Notes: generated by a model from the letters alone, not told the origin. Shown: positions 26,966 to 36,324, numbered from the stretch's first letter. The stretch is DNA of 64,000 nucleotides from Dechloromonas sp. H13 (GCF_009469615.1 NZ_SSXX01000001.1:62001-126000); one strand, 5' to 3'. A program made the numbers and translations.

Positions 26966-28350
26966 GCGAGACCCCGTGAAAGATCGCGCAACAGGCGATG
27001 ATCCGGGTGGGCCGGCAGCAGACGCCCGGCGTCATCGGTCACGCCCATGGTCTGCAGCCAGACTTCGAATTCGGGCGCCCGCTTGAGCCCCAGCGCCTGG
27101 CGCACGAAAAGCTGGTCGTGGAAGGATGTGCTCTGGTAGTTGAGCATGATGTCGTCGGCGCCCGGCACGCCCATGATGAAATTGACGCCGGCGGTGCCGA
27201 GCAGGACCAGCAGGTTGTCCATGTCGTCCTGGTCGGCCTCGGCGTGGTTGGTATAGCAGATGTCGCAGCCCATCGGCAGCCCGAGCAGCTTGCCGCAGAA
27301 GTGGTCCTCCAGCCCGGCGCGGATGATCTGCTTGCCGTCGTAGAGATATTCAGGGCCGATGAAGCCGACCACGGTATTGACCAGCAGCGGCCTGAAATGG
27401 CGGGCCACGGCGTAGGCCCGCGCCTCGCAGGTCTGCTGGTCGACGCCGTGGTGGGCATCGGCCGACAGCGCGCTGCCCTGGCCGGTCTCGAAATACATCA
27501 CGTGGTCGCCGACCGTGCCGCGCTTCAAGGACAGCGCCGCCTCGCGGGCTTCCAGCAGCATTGCCAGATTGATGCCGAAACCGCCGTTGGCGGCCTCCGT
27601 CCCGGCCACCGACTGGAAGACCAGGTCGACCGGCACGCCCATTTCGATGGCCCGAATCTGGTTGCTGACGTGGGTCAGGACGCAGGACTGGGTAGGAATG
27701 GCGAATCGCCCGATCAGGTCGTCCAGCATCCGCCACAGCGTCGTCAGCGCGGCCATGCTGTCGGAGGCCGGGTTAATGCCGATGACCGCATCGCCGACGC
27801 CGTACATCAGGCCGTCGAGCAGGGAGGCGGCAATGCCGCGGGCGTCGTCGGTCGGGTGGTTGGGCTGCAGGCGCACCGCCAGCCGTCCCGACAGGCCGAT
27901 CGTGTTGCGGAAGGCGGTGACGACCCGGCATTTGCGGGCGACGGAAATCAGGTCCTGGTTGCGCATCAGCTTGCTCACCGCCGCCACCATTTCCGGCGTG
28001 ATGCCGGGAGCGATTACCGCCAGTTGCGCTTCGCCCGTGCTCTCGGCAAGCAGCCATTCGCGGAACTCGCCCACCGTCTGCGCAGCCAGCGGCGCGAAGG
28101 CCGCGGCATCGTGCTGGTCGACGATCAGGCGCGTGACCTCGTCGGTTTCGTAAGGAATCAGCGCTTCATCGAGAAAGCGGCGCAACGGCAGATCGGCCAG
28201 AACCAGACGCGCTGCCATGCGCTCGACCGCCGTGTCGGCCGCAATGCCGGCCAGGCTGTCGCCGGAACGCGCCGGGCTGGCTTTCGCCAGCACTGCCTTG
28301 AGGTCGGCAAAGTTGTAGCGGCGGGTGCCAACGACGGCGCTGTAGGTCAT
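26962..28350 (-). CDS. eutB: Ethanolamine ammonia-lyase large subunit
   Basis: 462-residue TIM-barrel subunit binding substrate and cobalamin. Conserved parts include LMRNQDLISVARKC, RLQPNHPTDD, GVGDAVIGINPASDS, TQSCVLTHVSNQ, FQSVAGTEAANGGFG and YTNHAEADQDDMDNLL. ATG 28350 lies just past the yaaA TGA; an upstream extension of 20 residues is not conserved. Transcribed with yaaA upstream and eutC downstream. Confidence 0.94.
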   Translation of the reverse strand: MTYSAVVGTRRYNFADLKAVLAKASPARSGDSLAGIAADTAVERMAARLVLADLPLRRFLDEALIPYETDEVTRLIVDQHDAAAFAPLAAQTVGEFREWLLAESTGEAQLAVIAPGITPEMVAAVSKLMRNQDLISVARKCRVVTAFRNTIGLSGRLAVRLQPNHPTDDARGIAASLLDGLMYGVGDAVIGINPASDSMAALTTLWRMLDDLIGRFAIPTQSCVLTHVSNQIRAIEMGVPVDLVFQSVAGTEAANGGFGINLAMLLEAREAALSLKRGTVGDHVMYFETGQGSALSADAHHGVDQQTCEARAYAVARHFRPLLVNTVVGFIGPEYLYDGKQIIRAGLEDHFCGKLLGLPMGCDICYTNHAEADQDDMDNLLVLLGTAGVNFIMGVPGADDIMLNYQSTSFHDQLFVRQALGLKRAPEFEVWLQTMGVTDDAGRLLPAHPDHRLLRDLSRGLA

Positions 28351-28351
28351 T

Positions 28352-29122
28352 TCACTGACGCCGCCGGAACACCCAGGTCGTATCGTCCGACACCGCCGGC
28401 GCGAAGGCATAGCCGTCGTAGTCGAAATCCTTCAGCCCTTCCGGTTCGCGCAACCGGTTGACCACGGCAAAGCGCGTCATCAGCCCTCGCGCCCGCTTGG
28501 CGTAGAAGCTGATGATCTTGTATTGCCCATTCTTCCAGTCCTCGAATACCGGCTTGATCAGTTCGCCCTTGATCTTGCGGCCGACGGCGGCTTTGAAATA
28601 TTCCTCGGAAGCGAGGTTGACCGCAACCGGCCGCGGCGCGTCGGCCAGTTCGGTGTTGATCGCCTTGAGCAGGCGCTCGCCCCAGAATTCGTAGAGATCC
28701 TTGCCGGCCTTGTTGGCGAATTTCGTCCCCATTTCCAGGCGATAGGGCTGCATCAGGTCGAGCGGCTTCAGGATGCCGTAGAGGCCGGAGAGGATGCGCA
28801 CGTGTTGCTGGGCGAAATCGAGGTCGTCGGCGCTTAGCGTTCTGGCGGCTAGGCCGTCGTAGACATCGCCGTCGAAGGCGAGCACGGCCTGCTTGGCGTT
28901 CTCCCGCGTGAATGGCAGCTGCCAGTCGGCATAGCGGTTGAAGTTGAGCAGCGCCAGCGGGTCGGAGAGGTTCATCAGTTCGGCGATGTCGGCCGGCGCC
29001 AGCTTGCGCAACTGCCTGATCAGGGTTTCCGACTGCTTCAGGAAGGCCGGCTGGGTATGCGTCGCGACATGTGGCGGCGTCTTGAAATCGAGCGACTTGG
29101 CAGGGGAAAGGAAGATCAGCAT
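28352..29122 (-). CDS. yaaA: Peroxide stress protein YaaA (DUF328)
   Basis: 256-residue cytoplasmic protein that in E. coli limits iron-driven DNA damage under H2O2 stress. Conserved marks are the N-terminal [13 protein letters not shown], the central [29 protein letters not shown] and the C-terminal [18 protein letters not shown]. It heads an unusual operon with eutBC. The divergent neighbour is the DUF2863 gene. Confidence 0.92.
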   Translation of the reverse strand: MLIFLSPAKSLDFKTPPHVATHTQPAFLKQSETLIRQLRKLAPADIAELMNLSDPLALLNFNRYADWQLPFTRENAKQAVLAFDGDVYDGLAARTLSADDLDFAQQHVRILSGLYGILKPLDLMQPYRLEMGTKFANKAGKDLYEFWGERLLKAINTELADAPRPVAVNLASEEYFKAAVGRKIKGELIKPVFEDWKNGQYKIISFYAKRARGLMTRFAVVNRLREPEGLKDFDYDGYAFAPAVSDDTTWVFRRRQ

Positions 29123-29211
29123 GGGCGCAGCCTGGGGTGAATTTTGTGCATTGCGATACGCCGGATTTTACCGGCTGGTAAAATTCTTTCTTTGAATTTT
29201 CTGGAACACCC

Positions 29212-30384
29212 ATGAAACGAACCCGCTTCGGCGCGCGCGACCGCCTTTCCCGTGACGCAGCAGAACTCCAGCGCCTGGCCGGCGGTCTTTCCGAATCCGG
29301 CGGCAAGCTGGAAGACAGCTACTGGGAAAGCCAGCTCGCCGAAACCGTCGACAGCCTGCTCAAGAACGGCGCCGAGGACGACATCAACACCGCGCTCGAC
29401 CGCCTGTTCGAGGCCAACCCGCGCGCCCACGACGAACTCGCCGACATGGTCGAGGCGCGCGCCGAAACCGGCCGCCTCGAAGCCCTCGGCCAGGAATTCG
29501 ACATCCAGCTCTTCGCCGCGCCCATCCTCGCCTGGTCGCGCTTTTCGATCCCCGCCGCGCCGCTGCCGAAAAGCGCCGTCGACGCGCTGGCCGTGCACCT
29601 CGGCGCCCACGTCTTCGGCGCCGACACCCGCGTCGCGCTGGCCGATTTCCTGTTCAGCCCCGACCAGCTGCCGCGTAGCTTCTGCGACACCTGGCAACTG
29701 ACCCAGGCGCTCGGCCAGGCCGCGCTGGCCGGGCAGGCGCTCGCGGTCGACACTACCGGCATGGCCGAAACCAACCGCTTCCTCTCAGACGTGCGCTACC
29801 TCGTCGGCTGCATCGCCCTGCCGCGCGGCAAGGCGCTGTTCCGCTGGAACGAGAAGGACGGCAGCAAGGACGGCGCGTTGCAGGAATGGATCCGGCAGGG
29901 CGGCCCCAACCTCGAACCGCTGCTCACCGGCTGCGCCTGGCAGCCGCTGCTGCCCGACGCCTACCACGCCGCCTGCCGCAACGCCGACCGCCTGTCGCGC
30001 CCGTATTCGCTGAAGGCCTCGGTCGCCTTCCTGCAGACCATGCTCGGCCTGATGCCGGCCGACGTCCGCGCCGTCGTCGGCCCCTGTTACGATCGCCGCA
30101 TGGAGGAATACCGCGTCGGCCTCGGCCCCAAGGACAAGGACGAGACCTACCACGGCATCGTCTGGCCGCTGCTCGGCGCCGAGGACGAAGCGACCGATGC
30201 CGCCAGCGAAATCGAAGCCGTGCTGCGCGAAACCGGCGTCAAGGACGTGCTCTTCCTCGACCATCATTTCCCGATGGAATTCTGCGACGACTGCGGCGCC
30301 CCGCTCTACCCCAACGCCGAGGCCGAACTGGTGCACGCCGAAATGCCGGAACAGGCCGCCGCCAACTCACAGGCGCTGCATTGA
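29212..30384 (+). CDS. DUF2863 family protein
   Basis: 390-residue protein of a family largely confined to betaproteobacteria, function unknown. Features are an acidic helical N-terminus, a central ALFRWNE...DG segment, MLGLMPADVRAVVGPCYDRR and a C-terminal FCDDCGAPLYPN. The last contains a possible metal-binding CxxC, reminiscent of a zinc ribbon half. A GGAA site precedes ATG 29212. Its TGA lies one base before the bioA GTG, so it is cotranscribed with the biotin genes. Confidence 0.85.
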   Translation: MKRTRFGARDRLSRDAAELQRLAGGLSESGGKLEDSYWESQLAETVDSLLKNGAEDDINTALDRLFEANPRAHDELADMVEARAETGRLEALGQEFDIQLFAAPILAWSRFSIPAAPLPKSAVDALAVHLGAHVFGADTRVALADFLFSPDQLPRSFCDTWQLTQALGQAALAGQALAVDTTGMAETNRFLSDVRYLVGCIALPRGKALFRWNEKDGSKDGALQEWIRQGGPNLEPLLTGCAWQPLLPDAYHAACRNADRLSRPYSLKASVAFLQTMLGLMPADVRAVVGPCYDRRMEEYRVGLGPKDKDETYHGIVWPLLGAEDEATDAASEIEAVLRETGVKDVLFLDHHFPMEFCDDCGAPLYPNAEAELVHAEMPEQAAANSQALH

Positions 30385-30385
30385 C

Positions 30386-31732
30386 GTGAACACGAAGTCG
30401 GCCAACCAGGACTGGCTGGCGCGCAGCCAAGCCGCCGTCTGGCACCCATGCACGCAGATGCGGCACCACGCCGACGCCGGCAGCCCCGCCCACCTGCCGC
30501 TGGTGCCGATCGCCCGCGGCAGCGGCGCCTGGCTCTACGACTTCGACGGCAAGCGCTACCTCGACGGCATCAGTTCCTGGTGGACCAACCTCTTCGGCCA
30601 CGCCAATCCGCGCATCAACGCGGCGCTGCGCGAACAGCTGGAAACGCTGGAGCACGTCATGCTCGCCGGTTTCACGCACCAGCCGGTAGTCGAGCTGTCC
30701 GAGCGCCTGTCGGCGCTGACCGGCGGCGCCCTCGGCCACGCCTTCTACGCCTCGGACGGCGCCTCGGCGACCGAGATCGCGCTGAAGATGAGCTTCCATT
30801 ACTGGCGCAACGTCGGCCGTCCGGAGAAGGCGGAATTCCTCTGCCTGGCCGGCAGTTACCACGGCGAGACGGTCGGTGCGCTGGCCGTCACCGACGTCGC
30901 CATCTTCAAGGACGCCTACGCGCCGCTGGTGCGCGCGGCCACCGTCGTTCCGTCGCCCGATTTCCGCCTGGCTGAAGATGGCGAAACGCCGGCCGATGTC
31001 GCCCGCCGTGCTGCCGGCGCGCTGGAAAAGCACCTCGAACAATACGCCGCAAACATCGCCGCCCTGATCGTCGAACCGCTGGTCCAGGGCGCCGCCGGCA
31101 TGGCGATGTACGACCCGGAATACCTGCGCCTCGCCCGCGCCCTGTGCGACCGCCACGAAGTGCACCTGATCTGCGACGAAATCGCCGTCGGCTGCGGCCG
31201 CACCGGAACCTTCTTCGCCCACGAGCAGGCTGGAATCCGCCCCGACCTGATGTGCCTGTCGAAAGGCATCTCCGGCGGCTACCTGCCGCTCTCCATCGTT
31301 CTGTGCAGCGACACGATCTACGAGGCCTTTTTCGACGACTCGGTCGCCCGCGCCTTCCTGCACTCGCACAGCTACACCGGCAACCCGCTCGCCTGCCGCG
31401 CTGCGCTGGCGACACTCGACATCTTCGAAGAGGACGACATCATTGCGGTCAACCACCGGAAAGCAGCCAAAATCGCTGCCGCCCTCGCCCCGCTCGCCAA
31501 CCACCCGCAAGTAAGGCACCTGCGCCAGCGGGGCATGATCGCTGCCTTTGACGTCGCCACCGACGATCCCCACTTTTCCCGCCGCTTCTACCGCGCCGCG
31601 CTGGACCGCGAAGCGCTGATCCGGCCGATCGGGAATACCGTTTATCTGATGCCGCCATATGTGGTCAGTGACGAGGAAATCGAACTGCTGGCACGGTCGG
31701 CAATCGGCGCGCTGGCTGAAGCGCTGACTTGA
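30386..31732 (+). CDS. bioA: Adenosylmethionine-8-amino-7-oxononanoate aminotransferase
   Basis: 448-residue PLP enzyme converting KAPA to DAPA in biotin synthesis with SAM as amino donor. Motifs are VWHPCTQM, ISSWWTNLFGHANP, SDGASATEIALKM, GSYHGETVGAL, CDEIAVGCGRTG and the PLP lysine in LSKGISGGYLPL. GTG 30386 immediately follows the DUF2863 stop. In related genomes bioA is directly followed by bioF; here a 1.2-kb cassette lies between them. Confidence 0.94.
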   Translation: MNTKSANQDWLARSQAAVWHPCTQMRHHADAGSPAHLPLVPIARGSGAWLYDFDGKRYLDGISSWWTNLFGHANPRINAALREQLETLEHVMLAGFTHQPVVELSERLSALTGGALGHAFYASDGASATEIALKMSFHYWRNVGRPEKAEFLCLAGSYHGETVGALAVTDVAIFKDAYAPLVRAATVVPSPDFRLAEDGETPADVARRAAGALEKHLEQYAANIAALIVEPLVQGAAGMAMYDPEYLRLARALCDRHEVHLICDEIAVGCGRTGTFFAHEQAGIRPDLMCLSKGISGGYLPLSIVLCSDTIYEAFFDDSVARAFLHSHSYTGNPLACRAALATLDIFEEDDIIAVNHRKAAKIAAALAPLANHPQVRHLRQRGMIAAFDVATDDPHFSRRFYRAALDREALIRPIGNTVYLMPPYVVSDEEIELLARSAIGALAEALT

Positions 31733-31775
31733 GCAAAGTGATCCGATCAGCGATTCTTGCGGCAAGCACGGATTT

Positions 31776-31791
31776 GTATTACCGTTAATAC
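31776..31791. promoter_or_regulatory. Palindromic operator upstream of the antitoxin gene
   Basis: GTATTA and TAATAC form a perfect inverted repeat with a 4-base centre, 21 bases before the ribbon-helix-helix gene. Autoregulated toxin-antitoxin operons usually carry such an operator over the promoter. Confidence 0.5.
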
Positions 31792-31812
31792 ACATCCTTC
31801 CCGGAGCCTGCC

Positions 31813-32079
31813 ATGACCACCACCGTTCGCCTTCCGCCTCGCCTCGAGCAGACGCTTGCGCGCTACTGTGTCGAGCATCGCCGCAGCAAGTCGGAAGTCA
31901 TCATCGAATTGCTGGAACAGCGCTTCTCTGGCGAACAAACGGAAAAGAGCCCCTACGAACTCGCCTGCGAATCCGGCTTTCTCGGCTCGCTCGAACTGGA
32001 CGAAGATACCGCCAGTCAGGCCGGAACGCGCGCCAGGGAAGCAATCGCCCGCAAGCATGGCAGGTCTGCCGGCGAATGA
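31813..32079 (+). CDS. Ribbon-helix-helix antitoxin-like protein
   Basis: 88-residue protein. The N-terminus TTTVRLPPRLEQTLARYCVEHRRSKSEVIIELLEQ is a ribbon-helix-helix DNA-binding domain of the MetJ/Arc type. The acidic C-terminus (PYELACESGFLGSLELDED) is the kind of tail that wraps a PIN toxin. GGAG precedes the ATG, and its stop overlaps the toxin start (ATGA). It likely represses its own promoter through the palindrome at 31776. Confidence 0.85.
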   Translation: MTTTVRLPPRLEQTLARYCVEHRRSKSEVIIELLEQRFSGEQTEKSPYELACESGFLGSLELDEDTASQAGTRAREAIARKHGRSAGE

Positions 32080-32480
32080 ATCTTCTGCTCGTCGATACCG
32101 GGCCGCTCGTCGCGCTCGCCAACAAACGGGACAAATACCATCAGGAATGCAGCACGTTTCTCCGAAGCTATCACGGCCGTCTGCTCACCACCTGGGCGGT
32201 GCTCACGGAATTTTCACACCTGGCCTGCTCGATCAACGCCACGCTCGCCCTCTATCAGTGGATCGAACGCGGCGGAATGGAAGTGGCAACGCTCGGGCGC
32301 GAAGAACTGGTCAGTGCCATCGACTGGATCAGCCGCTACGCCGACCGCCCGATGGATCTCGCCGATGCGTCGCTGGTCGTCACCGCCATAAGGACAGGCT
32401 GCATTGACGTCTGGACTCTGGATCGCGCCGATTTCGAAACTTACCGTCTGCCGGGGCGGAAGCGCTTTCGGTTGGCTTGA
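32076..32480 (+). CDS. PIN-domain toxin (VapC-like)
   Basis: 134-residue putative RNase toxin. Catalytic acidic residues appear in LLVDTGPLVALANKRD, TTWAVLTEFSHLA, RPMDLADASLVVTAI and VWTLDRADFETYRL, the canonical PIN order. It is translationally coupled to the ribbon-helix-helix gene, as in vapBC-like modules of the COG2402 type. The module sits within the biotin operon, so it would be cotranscribed with bio genes as well as from its own promoter. Confidence 0.88.
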   Translation: MNLLLVDTGPLVALANKRDKYHQECSTFLRSYHGRLLTTWAVLTEFSHLACSINATLALYQWIERGGMEVATLGREELVSAIDWISRYADRPMDLADASLVVTAIRTGCIDVWTLDRADFETYRLPGRKRFRLA

Positions 32481-32489
32481 GTTTGAGCC

Positions 32490-33017
32490 ATGACTAAACA
32501 GATATCAGTTACCAAGTCTGAAATTGAAGATTACAAACAGCGTCTGCGCAAATCAGCTGATCAAACGCGGACGAAGATTTCCGGGCTCGCTTGCGGTACA
32601 GACTCGCTTGAATTTTTGTCGCAGTTAAAGTTTCAAGCCATCGGCTGTAATCCATTGGCTTCCCGGCAACTCAACTTGATTGAGCAACTAAACCAAACAT
32701 TTACGTATCTCGCATCATTCGAAGGAGCTGCCTTTCTATTCTCACAACACCAGAACCTGAAGCAACTGACTCTTAACCTTGGCACTAGTCCAGGTTCGGA
32801 TATCGAGTCATCGGAGGAAGGCGGAATAGCCGCAGAGGTATTTGCATCCGTTGCCCCTCGAAACAACAGAAAGCTGGCCAACGACATTGAGAAGGTTTCA
32901 AAAGCCAAAGCAAAGCATCGCTACGTGCTATTCATGAGTCCCGATCACAACGCCGGATATTTTGAAACATCAGGCGCCGATGGAATCGTAGTTTGGTCGC
33001 TTGGATATTCAACGTGA
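32490..33017 (+). CDS. Hypothetical protein, possible nuclease-like fold
   Basis: 175-residue soluble protein with markedly A/T-rich codons, unlike bioA and bioF. The C-terminal half (GGIAAEVFASVAPRNNRKLANDIEKVSKAKAKHRYVLFMSPDHN) has the strand-helix-strand pattern and acidic residues seen in some PD-(D/E)XK-like nucleases, but this is only a resemblance. It starts nine bases after the PIN toxin stop and its TGA overlaps the bioF GTG, so it is transcriptionally welded into the biotin operon. Confidence 0.6.
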   Translation: MTKQISVTKSEIEDYKQRLRKSADQTRTKISGLACGTDSLEFLSQLKFQAIGCNPLASRQLNLIEQLNQTFTYLASFEGAAFLFSQHQNLKQLTLNLGTSPGSDIESSEEGGIAAEVFASVAPRNNRKLANDIEKVSKAKAKHRYVLFMSPDHNAGYFETSGADGIVVWSLGYST

Positions 33018-34177
33018 TCGAAACCCACCTGACCACTGAACTCGCCGACCTCGCCGCCGCCGGCCTCACCCGCCGCCGGCGCGTGCTGGAATCGCCCTGC
33101 GGGCCGATCGCTGCGGTCGACGGCCGGGAAATGCTCAATTTCGCCAGCAACGATTACCTCGGCCTGGCCGGCAACCCGGAAATCGCCCGGGCGCTGGCGG
33201 AAGGCGCCCGCCAATGGGGCGCCGGCAGCGGTGCCTCGCACCTGGTCAGCGGCCACCTGGCCCCGCACGAGGCGCTGGAGCGGGGGATCGCCGCCTTCAC
33301 CGGCTTCCCGCGCGCCCTGACCTTCTCCACCGGCTACCTCGCCAACCTCGCGGTGACGCCGACCCTAGCCGGGCGCGGCGACGCCGTGTTCGCCGACAAG
33401 CTGAACCACGCCTCGCTGATCGACGCCATGCAGCTGGCCAAGGCCAACGGCGCCGATGTCCAGCGCTACCCGCACAACGACGTCGCGGCGCTCGAACGCC
33501 AGCTCGCCGCCAGCGGCGCCAGGAACAAGCTGATCGTCACCGACGCCGTGTTCAGCATGGACGGCGACCTTGCCCCGCTGCCCGCCCTCTTCGCCCTGGC
33601 CGAGCGTTACGACGCCTGGCTGGTGGTCGACGACGCCCACGGTTTCGGCGTGCTCGGCGCGCATGGCCAGGGCAGCCTCGCCCACTTCAACCTGCCGGCG
33701 GCGCCGCGCATCATGCTGATGGGCACACTCGGCAAGGCGGCCGGGGTCGGCGGCGCCTTCGTCGCCGGCTCGGCAACGGCCATCGAATACCTGCTGCAGA
33801 AGGGGCGCAGCTACATCTTCACCACCGCCGCGCCGCCGGCCATCGCCTGCGCCCTGAGCAAGAGCCTGGACCTCATCGAACACGGCGACGCCCTGCGCGC
33901 CAACCTGTTCGCCCGCATCGCCCAGTTGCGCGACGGCCTGGGCGGCCTGCCGTGGCGGCTGCTGCCCTCGCCGACCGCCATCCAGCCGATGGTCGTCGGC
34001 GACAACGAGGCGGCGCTGGCCCTGGCGACGGCGCTCTGGGAGCGCGGCCTGTGGGTGCCGGCGATCCGCCCGCCGACCGTCCCCAAGGGCACGGCCCGCC
34101 TGCGCATCTCCGTTTCCGCTGCCCATACTGAAGCCGATATCGCCCGTCTGATCGGCGCTCTCAAGGAACTGTCATGA
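33014..34177 (+). CDS. bioF: 8-amino-7-oxononanoate synthase
   Basis: 387-residue PLP enzyme joining pimeloyl-ACP and alanine. Motifs are LNFASNDYLGLAGNP, GSGASHLVSGH, FSTGYLANLA, DDAHGFGVLG and LMGTLGKAAGVGGAF with the PLP lysine. I chose GTG 33014, which overlaps the preceding TGA. The next gene overlaps at ATGA. A bipartite motif copy encodes AAVDGRE near the N-terminus. Confidence 0.94.
   Translation: MIETHLTTELADLAAAGLTRRRRVLESPCGPIAAVDGREMLNFASNDYLGLAGNPEIARALAEGARQWGAGSGASHLVSGHLAPHEALERGIAAFTGFPRALTFSTGYLANLAVTPTLAGRGDAVFADKLNHASLIDAMQLAKANGADVQRYPHNDVAALERQLAASGARNKLIVTDAVFSMDGDLAPLPALFALAERYDAWLVVDDAHGFGVLGAHGQGSLAHFNLPAAPRIMLMGTLGKAAGVGGAFVAGSATAIEYLLQKGRSYIFTTAAPPAIACALSKSLDLIEHGDALRANLFARIAQLRDGLGGLPWRLLPSPTAIQPMVVGDNEAALALATALWERGLWVPAIRPPTVPKGTARLRISVSAAHTEADIARLIGALKELS
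33111..33142 (+). repeat. Bipartite motif copy (in bioF)
   Basis: Core CTGCGGTCGAC at 33111-33121, 15 bases, then AATTTC; GAAAT lies in the spacer. Confidence 0.6.
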
Positions 34178-34887
34178 CCGCTCCCCTCGTTTTCCTCCCC
34201 GGCTGGTGCCTCGGCCGCGGCCCGCTGAATGCTGCGGTCGACGCGCTGCACGGGCGGATTTTCGACCTGCCCGGCTACGGCGATGCGCCGCTGATCGGCG
34301 ATTTCGACGCCGCCGCCGACGACATCGCCGCCCGCCTGAAACCCGGCACCACGCTCTGCGGCTGGTCGCTCGGTGCCCAGCTGGCGCTCGCCGTCGCCGC
34401 CCGCGCCCCGCACAAGGTCGGCCGGCTGGTGCTGGTCGCCGGCACCGCCTCCTTCGTCCAGCGCGACGGCTGGCCGCACGCCATGCCGCCGGACATGCTG
34501 GCCGAATTCGCCGCCGGCATTGCCGCCGACGTCGAGGCCATGCTGCCGCGCTTTGTCGGCGGCTTCAACCGCGGCGATGCGCGCAGCAAGGAGGTGACGC
34601 GCCAGTTGCTCGACCTCGCCGACCCACTTCCGCCGGCCGCCACGCTGGCCACCGGCCTGGACTGGCTGCGCGATGTCGACCTGCGCCCCGCCGCGCCACA
34701 GGTCGCCGCGCCGACCCTGCTCGTCCACGGCGCCGCCGACCCGCTGATGCCGCTACCCGCCGCCGAGGCGCTCGCCGCGCTGATCCCCGGCGCGCAGCTC
34801 GCCGCCTTCGCCGAATGCGCGCACGCCCCGTTCATCTCGCGTCCGGACGATTTCCTCGCCCGGGTGCGCCGCTTCCTGAATGACTAG
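34174..34887 (+). CDS. bioH: Pimeloyl-ACP methyl ester carboxylesterase
   Basis: 237-residue alpha/beta hydrolase that frees pimeloyl-ACP from its methyl ester, ending the BioC-primed cycle. The nucleophile elbow is CGWSLGAQ (GxSxG), the oxyanion loop FLPGWCLGRGP, the acid VHGAADPLMP and the histidine ECAHAPF. It overlaps bioF by four bases and bioC by eight. The bio order identifies it among many similar hydrolases. Confidence 0.9.
   Translation: MTAPLVFLPGWCLGRGPLNAAVDALHGRIFDLPGYGDAPLIGDFDAAADDIAARLKPGTTLCGWSLGAQLALAVAARAPHKVGRLVLVAGTASFVQRDGWPHAMPPDMLAEFAAGIAADVEAMLPRFVGGFNRGDARSKEVTRQLLDLADPLPPAATLATGLDWLRDVDLRPAAPQVAAPTLLVHGAADPLMPLPAAEALAALIPGAQLAAFAECAHAPFISRPDDFLARVRRFLND
34232..34263 (+). 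repeat. Bipartite motif copy (in bioH)
   Basis: Core CTGCGGTCGAC at 34232-34242, 15 bases, then ATTTTC. Confidence 0.6.
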
Positions 34888-35644
34888 ACCCTCCAAGGCG
34901 CGCGTCCGCCAGTCGTTCGAGCGCGCCGCGCCGACCTATGACAGCGCCGCCACCGTCCAGCGCCACGTGTGCGCCCGCCTCGCCGAACGGCTGCCGGATC
35001 TGCCGGCGGTCGCCCGCCTGCTCGATGCCGGCTGCGGCACGGGTTTCGCCCAGCCCCTGCTGCAGGCGCGCTTTCCCGCCGCCGAGGCCATTGCGCTCGA
35101 TCTCTCGTCGGCCATGCTGCAGCGCGTCGCCACGCCCTGCCACCGCCTCGCCGGCGACCTCGAAGACCTGCCGCTGGCCGCCGCCAGCATCGACCTCTAC
35201 TGGTCCAGCCTCGCCGTGCAATGGTGCGACCTGGCGCGGGCGCTGGCCGAAGCGCGGCGCGTGCTGCGGCCCGGCGGCCGGCTCGCGCTCGCCAGCCTCG
35301 GCCCGGCGACCTTCCACGAACTGCGCACCGCCTTCGCCGGTGTCGACGAGTACCATCACACGCTCGCCTTCCACAGCCCGGCCGAAGTTCGCCAACTGGC
35401 GGCCGCCGCTGGCCTGGCTGCGGTCGACGTGCAAAATGGCTTGGAAATCGCCCACTACCCGGACTTCCGGACGCTGCTCCGGGCGGTCAAGGCGATCGGC
35501 GCCAACCAGCTGGGCAGCGGCCGCCGCACCAGCCTGATGAGCCGCGCCACCTTCGCCCGCGCCGAGGCCGCCTGCGAAACGCTGCGCACGCCGGCCGGCC
35601 TGCCGCTCACCTACGACGTCACCTACCTCTACGCCCGCAAATGA
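34880..35644 (+). CDS. bioC: Malonyl-ACP O-methyltransferase
   Basis: 254-residue SAM-dependent methyltransferase that methylates malonyl-ACP to start pimelate synthesis. Motif I is [16 protein letters not shown], followed by [11 protein letters not shown], the BioC-typical [24 protein letters not shown] and [17 protein letters not shown]. The C-terminal [10 protein letters not shown] stretch is conserved. It lies between bioH and bioD with overlaps at both ends. Confidence 0.92.
   Translation: MTRPSKARVRQSFERAAPTYDSAATVQRHVCARLAERLPDLPAVARLLDAGCGTGFAQPLLQARFPAAEAIALDLSSAMLQRVATPCHRLAGDLEDLPLAAASIDLYWSSLAVQWCDLARALAEARRVLRPGGRLALASLGPATFHELRTAFAGVDEYHHTLAFHSPAEVRQLAAAAGLAAVDVQNGLEIAHYPDFRTLLRAVKAIGANQLGSGRRTSLMSRATFARAEAACETLRTPAGLPLTYDVTYLYARK
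35418..35449 (+). repeat. Bipartite motif copy (in bioC)
   Basis: Core CTGCGGTCGAC at 35418-35428, 15 bases, then GAAATC; AAAAT lies in the spacer. Confidence 0.6.
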
Positions 35645-36315
35645 GCCAAGCCTATTTCCTGACCGGCACCGACACCGAAATCGGCAAGACCTTCGTCACC
35701 TGCGCCCTGCTCCACCATGCCGCGCAGCGCGGCCTCCGGGCCGCCGGGATCAAGCCGGTGGCCGCCGGGACCGACGCCGCCGGCCGCAACGAGGATGTCG
35801 AGAGCATCCGCGCCGCCAGCAACGTCGTCCTGCCGCGCGCGATCGTCAATCCCTGGTGCCTCGCCGCCGCCATCGCGCCGCACATCGCCGCTGCCGAGGA
35901 AGGCGTCGTCATCGACTTCGCGCCGATCCTGGCCGCCTGCGAGCAGGCCCGGCAACAGGCCGACCTGGTCATCGTCGAGGGCGTCGGCGGATTTCGCGTC
36001 CCGCTCGGCGTCGACTGCGACAGCGCCGACCTTGCGGTCGCCCTCGGCCTGCCGGTGATCCTCGTCGTCGGCCTGCGCCTCGGCTGCATCAACCACGCGC
36101 TGCTCACCGCCGAGGCGATCGCCGCGCGCGGTCTCAAACTCGCCGGCTGGGTCGCCAACTGCATCGACCCCGCGATGCCGCGCCGGGCGGAAAACATCGC
36201 CGCGCTCGAACAGCGCCTCGGCGTGCCGTTGCTCGGCTGCGTGCCGCACCTGCCGGGCGCTCGGCCGGCCGACGCGGCCGCCCATCTCCGGCTGCCCGAG
36301 GGCGCGGGTATATAA
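35641..36315 (+). CDS. bioD: Dethiobiotin synthetase
   Basis: 224-residue ATP-dependent carboxylase closing the ureido ring of DAPA. The P-loop is [12 protein letters not shown]; other motifs are [21 protein letters not shown] and the late GWVANCIDP base-recognition segment. ATG 35641 overlaps the bioC stop. bioB is not in the window. The TAA stop is embedded in TATAAT, the likely -10 of the next gene. Confidence 0.93.
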   Translation: MSQAYFLTGTDTEIGKTFVTCALLHHAAQRGLRAAGIKPVAAGTDAAGRNEDVESIRAASNVVLPRAIVNPWCLAAAIAPHIAAAEEGVVIDFAPILAACEQARQQADLVIVEGVGGFRVPLGVDCDSADLAVALGLPVILVVGLRLGCINHALLTAEAIAARGLKLAGWVANCIDPAMPRRAENIAALEQRLGVPLLGCVPHLPGARPADAAAHLRLPEGAGI

Positions 36316-36316
36316 T
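36311..36316 (+). promoter_or_regulatory. TATAAT overlapping the bioD stop, eight bases before yciB
   Basis: The hexamer within GTATATAATTCG ends eight bases before ATG 36325, so a transcript from it would be leaderless or nearly so. Confidence 0.4.
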
Positions 36317-36324
36317 TCGCCGCC

